Assembly (NCBI GenBank): GCA_023362775.1
Contig: JALMGJ010000003.1
Location: 181,633,725-181,697,724, forward strand
DNA length: 64,000 nt
Direction: 5' to 3'
Origin: Charina bottae
Taxonomy: Eukaryota > Chordata > Lepidosauria > Squamata > Charinaidae
The first letter of the stretch is position 1. The number at the start of each line of letters is the position of its first letter. Under the pieces are notes generated by a model, which saw only the letters and a list, made by a program, of their open reading frames with translations, had not been told where the DNA came from and did not search any database. Shown here piece by piece: positions 22,149 through 34,535 of the stretch. Made by a program: the position numbers and the translations under genes.

Positions 22149-22380
22149 AGAGCCAGTTTGGTGTAGTGGTGAAGGCACCAGGCTAGAAATCGGGAGACCA
22201 TGAGTTCTAGTCCCACCTTAGGCACAAAGCCAGCTGGGTGACCTTGGGCCAGTTACTGTCTCTCAGCCCTCAGAAGGGGGCAATAGCAAACCACTTCTGA
22301 AAAACCTTGCCAGAAAACTGCAGGGACTTGTCTAGGCAGTCTTCAAGAATCAGACATGATTCAACGGCAGAAAAAAAAAA
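22149..22380 (+). mobile_element. tRNA/CORE SINE, tail type B
   Basis: Full-length: GAGCCAGTTTGGTGTAGTGG head, B-box-like GAGTTCTAGTCCC, CORE block, then the RTE/BovB-like tail (AAACCACTTCTGAAAAACCT ... CAGACATGATTCAACGGCAG) and a poly(A). A possible target duplication TGTAAAAGG flanks it loosely. Confidence 0.85.
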
Positions 22381-23040
22381 AGAAAAATGTAAAAGGATGC
22401 ATCTTTACTTCTTTATATTCTAAAATGAAATAACTATCATATCGCAACTATATGAAAGGCTTGGCCCATCAGACTGAGAGCTGAGTCTGCTTATGCCACC
22501 AGCCACCCATTAACCTGGCATTTGCAGATAATTAACTCCTCTCATCTCCTGCACAATTTACTGCCAAAGCTGCCATTCTTTTGTTCTTAACTCCCTTGCA
22601 GCAAGTACAAAAATTATTTAAATTAACTTGCTCCATGTTTTCAAGCTGCACTTCTTTCTTTGATGTAGAATTTAATTTGTGGCAGTCTTTCAGGTGGCTC
22701 ATTATGTGCTGAAAGAAACCAGCTTTGCTCAGGATTTCCCCAGCCACCTCCTTCAATTAAAATACAACATTTTCTTTTAATTAATAAAGGCCATCCAAAT
22801 AATATGCTGGAAAATGGGTGAAACCAAAACAGCCAACACAATGCATGTTGACAAATTCTGTAATATTTTATGGGGAAAATATTTTTGTCATAACTCTGCT
22901 GAATATATCTATCAAACATCCACATGTTTTTATTCCAACAGATGTTACAGGATGATCTGCAGAAAGTGGGAAATGCTTAAATATCTTTGCTGTTAACACT
23001 CTGCTATTGACAGCAATGAGATTTAGGTGTGCTTAACATT
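22381..23040. other. No recognisable feature
   Basis: Unique sequence without recognised repeats or coding signal. Confidence 0.4.
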
Positions 23041-23048
23041 CTCTAGAT

Positions 23049-23361
23049 CCGGGTTTATCAACCAGGGTTCCGTGGCACCCTCGGGTTCCACGAAAGGTCA
23101 CTAAGGGTTCCCTGGGAGATCATGATTTATTTAAAAAATTATTTCAAATTTGGGTAACTTCACATTAAAGAGGTAAGTTTCATTCTTTATTTTTAGTTTA
23201 AGAACACTGTTAATGCATATATACAGGCCTACACATGAAACAAATATAATAATTTTGTAACTTTGGCCTATACAGTATATGAACCTGAATGTGCAGGGGT
23301 TCCCCGAGGCCTGAAAAATAATTCAAGGGTTCCTCCAGGGTCATAAGGTTGAGAAAGGCTG
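23049..23361. mobile_element. Non-autonomous hAT element (313 bp)
   Basis: Ends CCGGGTTTATCAACC / GGTTGAGAAAGGCTG, with internal GGGTTCC repeats near both ends. Perfect 8-bp target duplication CTCTAGAT at 23041-23048 and 23362-23369. AT-rich centre, no transposase; more diverged ends than the other hATs, so probably older. Confidence 0.82.
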
Positions 23362-23369
23362 CTCTAGAT

Positions 23370-24260
23370 TATGATTTTTAAAATCCACTATTATCTGTAC
23401 TTGAAACAAACATTACAGGACTAACGTCAGTATCACAAATTACTGAAGGTGGTAAAGATATTTCAGTTGAATATTTCAGAAAGAAAGACAAATAGTGGTT
23501 GACATATTTTCATAATGAAAAAAATTATTTCCTTCTGTTAAATGCAATCAATTTATATTTTAGTTAGCTGGAAGTATCTTATGAAATTATGACAATCCCA
23601 TTTTCTTGTGTTGGATTTGGCTTTTGCTTGACATTCAATGCCACTGTTCATTTGAACAATTTGTTTCAAAGTCTTCACACACAAAAAAAAATTAAGCATT
23701 TCTTTGAATGTGAAGTCAGTTGCTGGCATCTTTGCTATCTCTGATTGCCTTATGAAAGATTCTCATGCATTCACATAAAGAAACTTTTCCCCTCCTTTTC
23801 CTTTAAGTCTTATACATATGCATGATCTACAGAATTTTGTTAGAGAACACTAAGCATTTTTAAGTTGTAAGTGTCTGGACACATGTCATGCTTCCATTTT
23901 CTGTGATTTCTTTAACATGGCAGAAACCACATAGTAACATTATATAAACAATACAGCCATAAATGGCCCTTTAATTTAATTTAATTCTATTAAATGATGA
24001 GAATCTAAAACATTCAGAGATTTTGAAACCCAGTTTCAGCAGGAGTTTTCAAACATGGAATATTTTCTTCCTTTTTCTGGTTCTGTTATTCCTACTAATA
24101 TGCTCAAGACTCACATAATCCTTAAGAAGAGAATATTGAAGTGAGAAGGTAAGACCTTCTGAAGGATTGTGCATAAGGAGCAGCTTTTTCTGTGATGTTC
24201 ATCTTGCAGGAAAATGACAAAAAGAAGAAATTGTCAGGCCGTGACATTCTCAAGAAAGGA
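23370..24260. other. No recognisable feature
   Basis: Unique AT-rich sequence. Confidence 0.4.
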
Positions 24261-24261
24261 A

Positions 24262-24395
24262 GGTGAAAAAAGTCAAGATGGTGGTCATGGCAGCATAATA
24301 AAAGCCCTGCTCCTTAAGTACAGGCGTTGACGTCATATACTCAGGCAAAGGAGCATAGCTTCAATTGTGTTGCTGTGACTGTCATCTTCCCTTTT
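24262..24395. mobile_element. Probable MITE, AAGATGG family
   Basis: Left AAGATGGTGGTCATGGCAGC is mirrored by GCTGTGACTGTCATCTTCCC on the right. Related to the arms of 6757-6931. Outer ends not resolved. Confidence 0.4.
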
Positions 24396-24448
24396 ATGCC
24401 CTCTCATCCCAAGACTACTGCTGCCAGATGGATATTGCCAGGTTTTGG

Positions 24449-25935
24449 CTAAGTATTATTTATTTATTTTATTATTTTATTAAATTTATATTACCGCCCA
24501 TCTCCCCTATCAGGGACCCTGGGCGGTTCACAATAAAACATAATTAAAAAAGATAAATGTAAAATTACAATAAATAAATAATATAGAATCCAAGTATAAA
24601 AGATGTTAAAAATGGAGTGCTGGGAGGCTTCATGGGACCAGCCATCCCCAGGAGGAACTGTTGGCATTTCCCTCCCAGGCAAGGCAGCAGAACCAGGTCT
24701 TTAAGCCTTTCCGGAAGGTCAGGAGCGAGGAAGCCAGCCTCAGCTCTGGGGGTAAGATATTCTAAAGGGCGGGCGCAACTGCAGAGAAGGCCCGCCTCCT
24801 GGACCCCGCTAGATGGAACTCTTTAGTCGATGGGGTCCACAGCAAGCCCTCTCTGACTGATCGGGTGGGACGGGTCGATGTTCTGGGGATGAGACGGTTC
24901 CTCAGGTAGCCTGGCCCTATGCCATGTAGAGCTTTAAAGGTGATAACCAACACCTTGAATTGTACCCGGAAGCAAACCGGTACCCAATGCAACTCGCGCA
25001 ACAGCGGTGTCACATGGGCCAATCTTCTGGCCCCAGTAACTGTCCGTGCAGCTGCATTCTGGACCAGTTGAAGCTTCCGGATACTCCTCAAGGGTAGCCC
25101 CATGTAGAGTGTGTTACAATAGTCTATATGGGAGATGACAAGGGCATGAGTGACTGTTCAGAGGGCATCTCGGTCCAGGAATGGGCGTAACTGGTGCACA
25201 ATCCGAAGTTGTGCAAAGGCCCTCCTGGCCACGGCTGCCACCTGCTCTTCAATCAGGAGTCGTGAGTCCAGGAGAACCCCCAAATTCCGCACTGGCTCCA
25301 AATGGGGTAGTGCCACCCCATCTAGAACCAAAGATGACAACTTCCTAGATCCCGAGCAGCCATCAATCCACAGCCAGTCCGTCTTACTAGGGTTCAGCCG
25401 AAGCCTGTTGTTCCCCATCCAGGCCCCCACAGCCTTCAGACACTGAGATAGGGCAGCAACTGCATCACTTACTTCACCCGGAATGGAAATATACAGCTGA
25501 GTATCATCAGCATATAGATGGTATTTCATCCCGTGGTGACGGATGATCTCACCCAGCGGCTTCATATAAATGTTAAACAGGAGCGGGGAGAGCACCGAAC
25601 CCTGTGGCACCCCACACAAGAGGGGCCGTGGGTCAGATCTCTCCTCCCCTATCATCACTGATTGGGAGCGACCCTGGAGGAAGGAGGTGAACCACTGCAG
25701 AACTACACTGCCCACCCCCAACTCCTTGAGCCGCCCCAAAAGGATACTATGGTCGATGGTATCAAAAGCCGCTGAGAGATCTAAAAGGGTAAGGATGGAT
25801 GTACTTCCTCCATCCCGCCCTTGCCAGAGATCATCCATAAGTATTAGGAGAAATGAGTTACTCATATTGGATAGCTTGGGAGGAAATAAGCTGTCCTTAG
25901 CTAGATTTCCATCCATCAGGGATGCTGTATTTGCA
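24449..25935 (-). mobile_element. L2-clade LINE, reverse transcriptase to 3' end
   Basis: The longest L2 copy here, 5'-truncated near 25935. It holds the reverse transcriptase, the C-terminal domain, the 3' UTR (GAACCGCCCAGGGTCCCTGA) and an AAATA-type tail at 24449-24480. L2 names the clade (within the CR1/L2 group) by its LSAAFDT and YADDTQLY motifs; the exact subfamily is not determined. Confidence 0.9.
24640..25916 (-). pseudogene. L2 reverse transcriptase, one frame with two stops
   Basis: Codes the RT of the L2 LINE at 24449-25935. Reading from 25916: DLSAAFDTIDH near residue 46, CGVPQGSVLSP (101-111), YADDTQLY (135-142), then RKLQLVQNAAAR, LLRELHWVPV and LNILPPE... near the end. One frame holds for about 420 codons. 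It is interrupted by a TGA after FLDRDAL (25158-25160), where sister copies have Leu, and a TAG near 24762-24764, where they have Trp. Both are simple point changes, so this is a relatively young but dead copy. The N-terminal endonuclease is missing. Confidence 0.85.
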
Positions 25936-28900
25936 TCTCGAACTTAGATCCTATATTAAGTAGAGGGTTGGAGAAGATCAGGTTTTTCCGCTTGAGTTCC
26001 TATGAGTATATAGTTGGGAATTTGGGGAAAACATCAGGCTGAGGAAAGCCACTTTAAAGAAAGAACTGGCTTGAAAAGTGAATTATTTAATGGCCTATTA
26101 AGAGTCACTTGATGTTGTTCTGCAAATGAATTAATTTGATTACACAGTGACTTAAAAGGCTTCTCATAGGAAGAGCTGGTCAGAAGTGGGAGAAGAAAAT
26201 TATAATAATCACCATTCTACCCTTTTCATTCAAGGGTAGACCTGTTGATTCAGGTCTGGTTTCAGACTTATAGACCTAATCATAAATGTTTTCATCTAGT
26301 ATAGTTTGTTGCATTTTGGCACTAATATATTCATATTGTGCCTAAAACCTTTGAAATAAGCCTCCACCCAAATAGTTAATGCCAGGAACTTAAACTTTTT
26401 TTCCTTATAATCTAATGAATAATTCCATTTCTAATTGGATACAATATGATGTGCTCATCAACATACTTGATGTGAGTATGTTTCTTATTTTTGTTCCTTG
26501 AATATTAAAATTGCTTCCACATGATGCTCTCTACAAATCTTTCTTTGTACTTTCTTGTCACTTTAAATTATACAGCAGTTAAGTAATCCAATTATTATCA
26601 TTACTGTAAGTATTTTTAACACTTCCCTTTCCATGCCTTCTCTTTTTTCCCCTGTCTGCTTTATTTCATCTTGACCCTTTTTACCATCTAAGAAATTAGA
26701 TTTTAGAAGGTCTATTTGTTTTCTTAAATGTACAACAATATATGCAAAATCAATTTCCAATTTCACACTACAAATAAAATATTTTCGTGAAGATTTTGTT
26801 TGACGCAGCTCTTGGCTTTCATGTATACCGCTCTCCTAAGATTAAATGAGAAAGAACCCTCAATAAACAAAAGAGCATCCTTCCATTCCTACCCATAAAG
26901 CAAGACAGATCTGATGTATTTGCATTCGGTAATTCATCCTGGAGGCCACTAAAAAGGTTGAAAGCAAACTTACATTTATTGAAGGGGCCACTTGGAGAAA
27001 CCTGATCTATGTTTAGAAGCCTTGATATTTGAAAGATTGCAATAGGACTTCTCAGGTGTCTCAGGTTAGGTGTTCCTGTTTTAGCAAAACACTGTACCAA
27101 CCAATGTTTTGCTTCTAAGGATAATTTTGTACTTGGAATGTTTTCTGCTGTGTTGATCAGGCTATCTCTGTACAGAACTGCCCTTTGGTATGCATGTAGC
27201 TCTTTTATCATTGTATCTAAACTTTGACAGCTGTATCTCAGCAACAGATATGAATTTCACTTCAAAGATCACCTTTAAAAAAATCTTTGCATATACCTTA
27301 GAGCAGGTATCCCAAACAGGCACCCTTTTGGGGAATATTGGGAATGATGATCTGGAGGATGCTAAAGTAGAAATGGCTGGCTTGTAAATCCCCAAGACCA
27401 AGAATATTATAGACTCAATACTTCTGAACCTGAACAAAGGCATACAAATGAATAAAAAACAGAAGAAAGGGGAAGTCCTAGCAGAAAAAAAGGAAAAATT
27501 ACTGGGGCAAATGTACTAAATTGGAAATTTTGTTTTTAATAAATACACTAAAATAGGTCTTATAATGCACTCAGATATAAGCATATATCCAAAATACTAA
27601 AATACTAATACAACATGGTTTGGTTTGAATTCAATGTCCTTTATTCTTACATTTCTGGGGAATACTTTCTTGAAACAGGTTTCTTACAAAAAAATTCATT
27701 ACTTTATATCTGCAGCGATCTGCATGGTAAGTTGCTGGATATGTCAACAACATAGCTTGAATGAATAATAAAGAAAGGATTTATTTTTGGAGGGGCCTTC
27801 CCTCAGAAGTTTCAATATTGCATAGTTACTTTTTGCCATCACATGTTAGCTTATAGTGTCCAGTCAGAAGAGGGTTTTTTACCTTTCTGAAATAAATATG
27901 AGTGAGCATCAGTGATGAAATATTAACGTTGAATAAAATATATTCCTCCAGCCAAACATCTATCCTATTCAGCCTACCTTCATATAAGTTTGATCAGAAA
28001 AAATATCCCATCCTGATCCAGGAAGAAAAAACAAATCAAAAGTCAATATGACCATTCATTTCTAAATATATAGCTAATCTTGGATACAGAGAGTTTACTT
28101 TTACTGCCATGGGTGGGTGGGGGCTTGCTTAATATCTAGTTAATCTTTATCCCGTGTAACCTGGTCGTCCATCTATGTGAAAAGGCAATGCCAGCAATAC
28201 TGTTGACACAATTGAGAGGGTAAATTGAGCCTCATTGCCGTCATTTTTTCTTAAAAGATCCCAGGGGCTATTTGCACAGCCTCTTGGTGACTTTACCTGT
28301 CTAGTATTTATTTGAACCTTTCTTCCAGAGAATAAAGCCATGATAAAGGTTGTAGGTATCCATTCAGATCTGAGAGGTTCTCAAGAATGCCATTGAGACA
28401 TCCACTGTGTTATTATGATGTATTGAACCAGAACCCCAGCTGCAACCCCCCCCCCCAAAAAAAACCCTTCATTTTTTAAAATAAACTTTTGATATCAGTT
28501 TGACCTTTCCTCTTCCCTTGCAAGTTTGGCAAGCTGTTTCCATACACTTCAGGATTTTAACATTCATATTGACTAGCAAGATAGGACACAGGGTTAATTG
28601 TCTGAAATAGGAGAATAGGAGACCAAATATGCCATCTAACATATCAGAATTTTTGTCAGCAGGTGAGACGCAAAGGTGGGAGTAATTATTACAAACTCTT
28701 TATATTTATTATATTAAATTATGTTTATATTTGGTATTTACAGTATTTGCATTTTCTTATATTGCTATTCCAGGTTTTTCTTGTAGGTGTTTTTCTTGTA
28801 ATATCTGTTTATACATTTAATGTTATGTTTTGTTTGCAGGATTTCCCCCTACATGTTCTATTTATGTGTGTGTGATAGTTGATAAATATGTAAAAGGAAA

Positions 28901-29043
28901 TTGGTGGCTCTTGGTTTAGTTGAATGAAATTCTAATTTCAGATAATTAGAGATGGGCCATCACAGAGGAGGAAAGTACATACTGTAGTGTTGGATATCTG
29001 CATCCAGTAGGTTCTTGATTTACCCACATTTGGAGCTGGTGGT
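25936..29043. other. No recognisable feature
   Basis: Three kb of unique, AT-rich sequence with a short C-run near 28447. Frames at 26819-27244 and similar have no recognisable domain. Confidence 0.4.
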
Positions 29044-29122
29044 CTCCTCCTCCTCCTCCTCCTCCTCCTCCTCCTCCTCCTCCTCCTCCTCCTCCTCCTC
29101 CTCCTCCTCCTCCTCCTCCTCC
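29044..29122. repeat. Trinucleotide microsatellite (CTC)26
   Basis: About 26 uninterrupted CTC units. It gives poly-Ser, poly-Arg and poly-Gly frames by chance; none is a gene. Length suggests it is polymorphic. Confidence 0.97.
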
Positions 29123-29269
29123 ATATGTTGTCAACTCTTACTGGAGTCATGTTGGCTTTGTAATTTTATGCAACACATTCAAATATTTACAGTACAACAA
29201 TCCCGGAATTTACAAAATTAAACAAAATATTAATGACATAATAACAATAGCAGTACAAAAACAAAACTA

Positions 29270-29660
29270 AAAATCAGCCACTCACTAATAATCATTACCC
29301 AAAGGCTCTCTGGAAAACTTCGGTTTTCATCAACTGCCAGAAGGCCATTATTGGGGGGGGGGGGGGGGGCTAGTCTAGCTTTGAGAGGGAGGCTGTTCCA
29401 CAGTATTTTCTCGCCTCAGCTCCCCTTCATTTCAGGAACTGTAGCGCCACTAGCAGCTGCTTCTGAGAGGCTCTCCTTGGATAGGGATGGGGGTAGATGG
29501 TTTTGAGGGTACCCCGGTGCTAAGCCACATAGGACTTTGGAAGTCAACGCTTGCACTTTGAATTTCACCCAGAATCCAGGAAGGGCTGCAACTGGCACAC
29601 CAGCCAAAGCTTCCTTCTTCCTTCTTGTTAGAAAAATGGTGGAAAGTTTATGACCACAAC
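29270..29660 (-). mobile_element. Old L2-clade LINE fragment
   Basis: Minus strand reads FWVKFKVQALTSKVLCGLAP then GYPQNHLPP, matching the 'FKVLVITFKALHGLGPGYLRD' part of L2, followed by a diverged C-terminus. A run of 17 Gs (29353-29369) sits inside it. Confidence 0.65.
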
Positions 29661-30762
29661 CCATGCTTTTACATTGAATCTCATAAACTTTATCTGTGAT
29701 CTGTCCAACGTCCTGCAAATCTTGTTCTCCATAATTGGGTTAGGGTTAGAGAACAGGTGAGTACACACATAGCACCTGTCTGTAACTCTTTAGATCAAAT
29801 GCAACTTTTCCCAAGATCAACCTTCAGGGGGTTATGAAATCCTAGGAAAAGACAGCTGCTCTACTGAATATAAGAAAGATGTTATGTAAGGATCTCTGTG
29901 CACTCTCAAGTACCCTTTTGCCCTTGAATATAAACATAGCTCTAGCGTGTACCCAATCTCTCTGTCTTTTCTCCCTCTCTTTTTGTCTTAAGTCATTTCT
30001 CTGATTTATCATCTTTTGTGCAGAACTGGACTGCTTGCTTCATCTTCTGATTCTAATTTTGCGTCAGTCACTCCAGACTAAAGGAATTTGCTTTCATCTA
30101 CTCATTTCCTGTTGGTATAGGAATCCTGCAGTGTTTATCGTGTGCTGTTCATCAACTGAAAAGGTAGCTTCCCTGTTTAATGCAAAGAGGGTGATCTGCA
30201 TCAGGGTGAACAGATTATCCGCAGAACCACTACAGCAATATGGAATGCAGTGCAAGAAGTGCACACAGTTAAATAAGTTAATCACCAAGTTGTTGTTATT
30301 GTTACCATTTTTTCAGAAGAAACAAAAGCTGTTGTGGCTTGAAAGGTTTTCTTTGTCGTTCTTCTTTCCCCTAATTTAATTTTAAAAGGATGGTCAAATA
30401 TTAGAATGAAGACTGCTTTCTTCCTGCTAGTGTTGTGGACATCTGGAAACATTCCACTGCTACATTTCATAAAACTCTTTAAATTTCCCCATTAAATAAC
30501 AGGGAAGGAAGAGGTGGGTAAGGGACAGATAAGACAGCAAGGCAATTGCTAACCGATCAATCACAGATTGGACTGCCCATGCAGTCAGTAGCTACATTAC
30601 TAAGGCAACTGGTGATTCTGCTTAAAAGTTTTTCCTATCATCTTCCAAGAGTAGTGTGACTCCTGCCAAATTTCCCCTCATTCCTTGTTGCTGAGAGAGT
30701 AAACTGGTATTAAGTGTATCTTATATGAAGGTAAAACTTGCACAGACTATTAGCTATTTCTA
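29661..30762. other. No recognisable feature
   Basis: Unique sequence; the frame at 30035-30379 has no recognisable domain. Confidence 0.4.
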
Positions 30763-31350
30763 GGGTGTACTTCCCCTTCATGGATCACTGCCTTGTCGTG
30801 GCGAAGGGGCTTGCGTAACTCAATGAAGTCAGGTCAAGAAGAACAGGTCATGACAGAGAGTTCTGACAAAATGTGGTCCAAAACTGGAGGAGGGAATGGC
30901 AAACCACTCCAGTATCCTTGCCAAGAAAACCCATGGACAGTATCAAAAGGCTGAAAGATATGACGCCGGGAGATGAGCCCCTCAGGTCGGAAGGTGTCCA
31001 ATATGCTACTGGGGAAGAGCGGAGGGCAATTCCGAATAGCTCCAGAAAGAGTGAAACGGCTGGGCCAAAGCCGAAAGGACGCTCAGTTGTGGATGTGTCT
31101 GGAAGTGGAAGGAAAGTCCGATGCTGTAAAGAACAATATTGCATAGGAACCTGGAATGTAAGATCAATGAATCAAGGTAAGCTGGATGTGGTCAAACATG
31201 AGATGACAAGATTGAACATCGACATCTTGGGAATCAGCGAACTAAAATGGACAGGAATGGGCGAATTTAATTCAGGAGACCATTATATATACTACTGTGG
31301 GCAAGAATCCCTTAGAAGAAATGGAGTAGCTCTCATAGTCAATAATCCCC
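30763..31350 (+). mobile_element. BovB (RTE) LINE 5' part with endonuclease start
   Basis: Begins with the BovB 5' sequence CCCCTTCATGGATCACTGCC, TTGTCGTGGCGAAGGGGCTT, and runs into the apurinic-type endonuclease: CIGTWNVRSMNQGKLDVV, NIDILGISELKWTGMGEF and RRNGVALIVNN. The frame is open for over 150 codons. It stops inside the endonuclease; the reverse transcriptase and 3' end are absent. That is the reverse of normal LINE truncation, so a deletion or rearrangement probably removed the rest. Confidence 0.85.
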
Positions 31351-31450
31351 TAGTCATAGTCATAGTCAGTATCCCCTAGCATGGTGCACCCTTTCCCCAC
31401 AATGATTAGGTGATTTGATACATATGGGTATGTATGTATTTGATACATAT

Positions 31451-31505
31451 GGTATGTATACATATGGGCCTCCAAGCACTCTAGAGGCCCATATGTATAC
31501 ATACC
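31451..31505. repeat. Perfect 22-bp inverted repeat, 11-base loop
   Basis: Left arm 31451-31472 (starts GGTATGTATACATATGGGCC) is the exact reverse complement of 31484-31505. Short GATACATATGGTATG-type direct repeats precede it. It begins about 75 bases past the BovB break. No family recognised. Confidence 0.9.
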
Positions 31506-33395
31506 TCTCAGAGCCATAGAAATCTTCAAAGGAATGCTTTGCTTTGATAATGGTTCCCTTGAAGCTGGTTCACAATGCAGCATGGCCCTCTTGCTTCTAT
31601 GAGTGACATAAACATATTGCTGTGCTTCCTCCATACAGCATTTGCATAAAAGCCTCTTACAGCTTTGGGGAGTGCTGCTGGAGAAGTCTGAAGAGGAGCT
31701 GTACAGCAGCACCCTCATTTTTCTTCAGCAGCACTCATCAAACTTTAGAGATCACTGCTGTAGGACATGTTGCTCAGCCTTATCCATCAGCACTTGCCAT
31801 AAAATGGAAGAAGCCTCTGGCTTTTGCAAAGTATAGGTAGACGCATGGGGAAGCTTTGAGGCAATGCAAGTGCTCCATCAAGACAAATCACAATGCCACA
31901 TCGCTCCAGTGAAGAGAATCAGGCTACCTCGAGACAAATTTAAGTTGTCTAACACAATAGTAGTAGTAGATTCTCTTGTGTCGCTGCACACATCAGGCAA
32001 CAAGTTCTTTCCAATGCTTTCAGTCAGCTGTGGTAGTTTCTGCTTGTTCGAATAGCTTTGCCACAAATAACACTCATTCTTTTTTTTTTTTTAATGGTTG
32101 CTATTTTATTACCAGTTGGGTTGACTCATGAACGACAACAAAAAAATCTGGTTTCTGGGAAGGAGTCCGGTTGTAAGCCACACATGAATGGAAGGACATA
32201 AGATGGAGCCTTCTCTGGAAAGGAGCCAAACCGAGAGAACAGTCTTGGTTTTTTTCACTCCTTGTACTCCTCCAAATGTTCTGTGTTCAAAAGCCAAATT
32301 TAGGGAGTGCTGGAGAAAATGTTGCAGATGTTGAGGTATTCAAGATCTACTAGATTCTATTTCTCTACTTTATTGTCTGAATACCACCATCAGTGCTACC
32401 ATCCACATGATTTTCTAAAATGACCATTTAGATTTTGTGATAACTTACCATAATATCTTGTATTGTTTATATTATAGCAGTGAATTCATTGGTAAACCAG
32501 TGACTATTGATATGTATAACATATAAGATAGGTTTTTTTCCTTTTTAGTTTGTATCTTTATTTTTTCTAAGTTTCTTTTTTGTAAGATTAAAGATAGGTT
32601 TTTTTTAGAAAAAATAAAGATATTAAATTTAAAAAATGGAATTAAATTTAGAAAACAATAATAGAAGCACTGAGGCTGAGATTATACCACCATGCCGTGT
32701 TCTAAGGTCTTATATGAAAAATAGATTGGTGAAGTGAAAAAGGATAATCTAAATTTTAAAAGGTCTACATTTTCTTACTGCTACTAAGAAAGACAAGTTC
32801 CCAGGGGTACACTCACCTACAACTTTTCTACTTCTACTTACTGTTATTGTGAAAATATAATTTGAACTTCTGGCACTGAATATACTGCATTAATAATAAG
32901 TTATAATTGCACCATTTACAGGTGCATTTCAGGGCCAATTAAAATATTGGATTTGAACCTAAGCAATTTGGGATCAGTTTAACTAAAACAGCACATACAC
33001 CAACCCTGGCATGTCTGGATATGTATATATGTTTTTAGACATCCTGCTTGTAGATTCATTTAAAAGATAAAAATAGATTAACAAAGTATCCTTCTGGATA
33101 GTATTATTGACCTTGATTGCACTGGCTGTTTAGGCTTTCAGACAAAAGTACTTCCAGCCCTCCCAGTAGATGCCAGGAATTGAACCCAGGACCACCATAT
33201 CCATAGCAAGTGCTCTATCATAGGTGGACAAAAGACAAGAGTCTTCTCCATGGTAGTTTCTCAGGCTATGGGAATCTTTATTGAGATGCAACGTTCTGAA
33301 TTATAAGTTTCTTATCAGGTTTTAAAATGCATGCTCTTTCAGCTTCTAATGATACTGGGTTAAAAGGATTGAACTTTTTAAAAAAACTTTTAATA
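31506..33395. other. No recognisable feature
   Basis: Unique AT-rich sequence with a T-run at 32079-32093 and a local AAGATAGGTTTTTTT duplication near 32526-32604. Confidence 0.4.
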
Positions 33396-34535
33396 TGGCA
33401 GTGGGTTCGGGGCTCTTTGGTTTCCAGAGAATTACCATCTTCGGTCTTGGATGGGGTTGCACTGCCCCAGACAGACCCTGTGCGTAACCTGGGGGTTCTC
33501 CTGGACTCACGACTCCTGCTCGAAGAACAGGTGGCAGTCATGGCCAGGAGAGCCTTTGCACAACTCCGTGTTGTGCGCCAGCTACGCCCATTCCCGGACC
33601 AACAGGCTCTTCTCACAGTCACCCACGCCCTAGTCACCTCCCGTTTGGATTATTGTAACGCGCTCTATATGGGGCTGCCCTTGAAAAGTATCCGGAAGCT
33701 TCAATTGGTTCAAAATGCAGCGGCCTGCATAGTTGTGCACAAGCCTAGACTTGCCCATGTGTCACCTCTTTTGCGGGAGCTGCATTGGTTGCTGATTTGC
33801 TTCCGGGTCCAATTCAAGGTGCTGGTTATCACGTTTAAAGCCCTACATGACTTGGGGCCAGGTTATTTGCGGGACCGCCTTTCCCCAGTTACATCCATCC
33901 GGCCCACCAGAGCAGGGAGGCAGGGCATGTTGCGGGTCCCTTCAGTTAGGGAGGTACATCTAGTGCAGGGGTGGGCAACGTCAGGCCCGTGGGGCTCCCG
34001 CCTAAGGCCCGCGGGGCTCCTGCCCGCAAACCCCGCCCCTTCCACATGATTGGCTCCCACCCACAAACCCCGCCCCCCAGTGCTTGTGATTGGCTCCCGC
34101 CCGCAAACTCCGGCCCCCGGTCCCCAATTATAAATCCCAGAAACCCACCCCACCCCCCCAGTCCCCAGTTATAAATATCCAAATGACCCTTGGCAGAAAA
34201 AAGGTTCCCCACCCCGATCTAGTGGGACCAAGGAAAAGGGCCTTCTCCGTAGTGGCTCCCTCCCTTTGGAACATCATTCCCCCAGATATAAGATTGGCCC
34301 CCTCCTTGCTCCTGTTCCGGAAGGCCCTGAAGACGTGGTTCTGTCAACGGGCCTGGGGACCCCAAGCTGCTTCAGAGCCGATCAAGTGGCTGGTATGAAT
34401 GTGTTTGCTGCCGCCGGGGGGTGTCTATTGTGTTTTTATGTTTTTTAATTCTGTAAGCTGCCCGGAGTCACTGTGTGTGAGTTGGGCGGCCTTATAAATC
34501 TGTTTAATAAATAAATAAAAAATAATATTGTTTGT
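33396..34535 (+). mobile_element. L2-clade LINE 3' half, split by a hAT
   Basis: Codes the C-terminal part of the L2 protein without stops: SSVLDGVALP, PVRNLGVLLDSRLLLEEQV, KSIRKLQLVQNAAA, LLRELHWLLI, GPGYLRDRL. A hAT (33966-34216) interrupts it, after which it resumes with KRAFSVVAPSLWN, FRKALKTWFCQRAW and a stop. The 3' UTR (AAGCTGCCCGGAGTCACTGT) ends in an AATAAATAAATAAAA tail. The frame would be continuous without the hAT and one copy of its 8-bp duplication. Confidence 0.88.
33966..34216. mobile_element. Non-autonomous hAT element (251 bp), in L2
   Basis: Ends CAGGGGTGGGCAACGTCAGG / AAAGGTTCCCCACCCCG. Perfect 8-bp duplication ATCTAGTG at 33958-33965 and 34217-34224. Interior repeats GGCTCCCGCC. 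Same family as 55926-56185. It is younger than the L2 it disrupts. Confidence 0.9.

Noticed and set aside
28938..29221. Frames of poly-Arg, poly-Gly and poly-Ser
   Set aside because: All come from the (CTC)n microsatellite.
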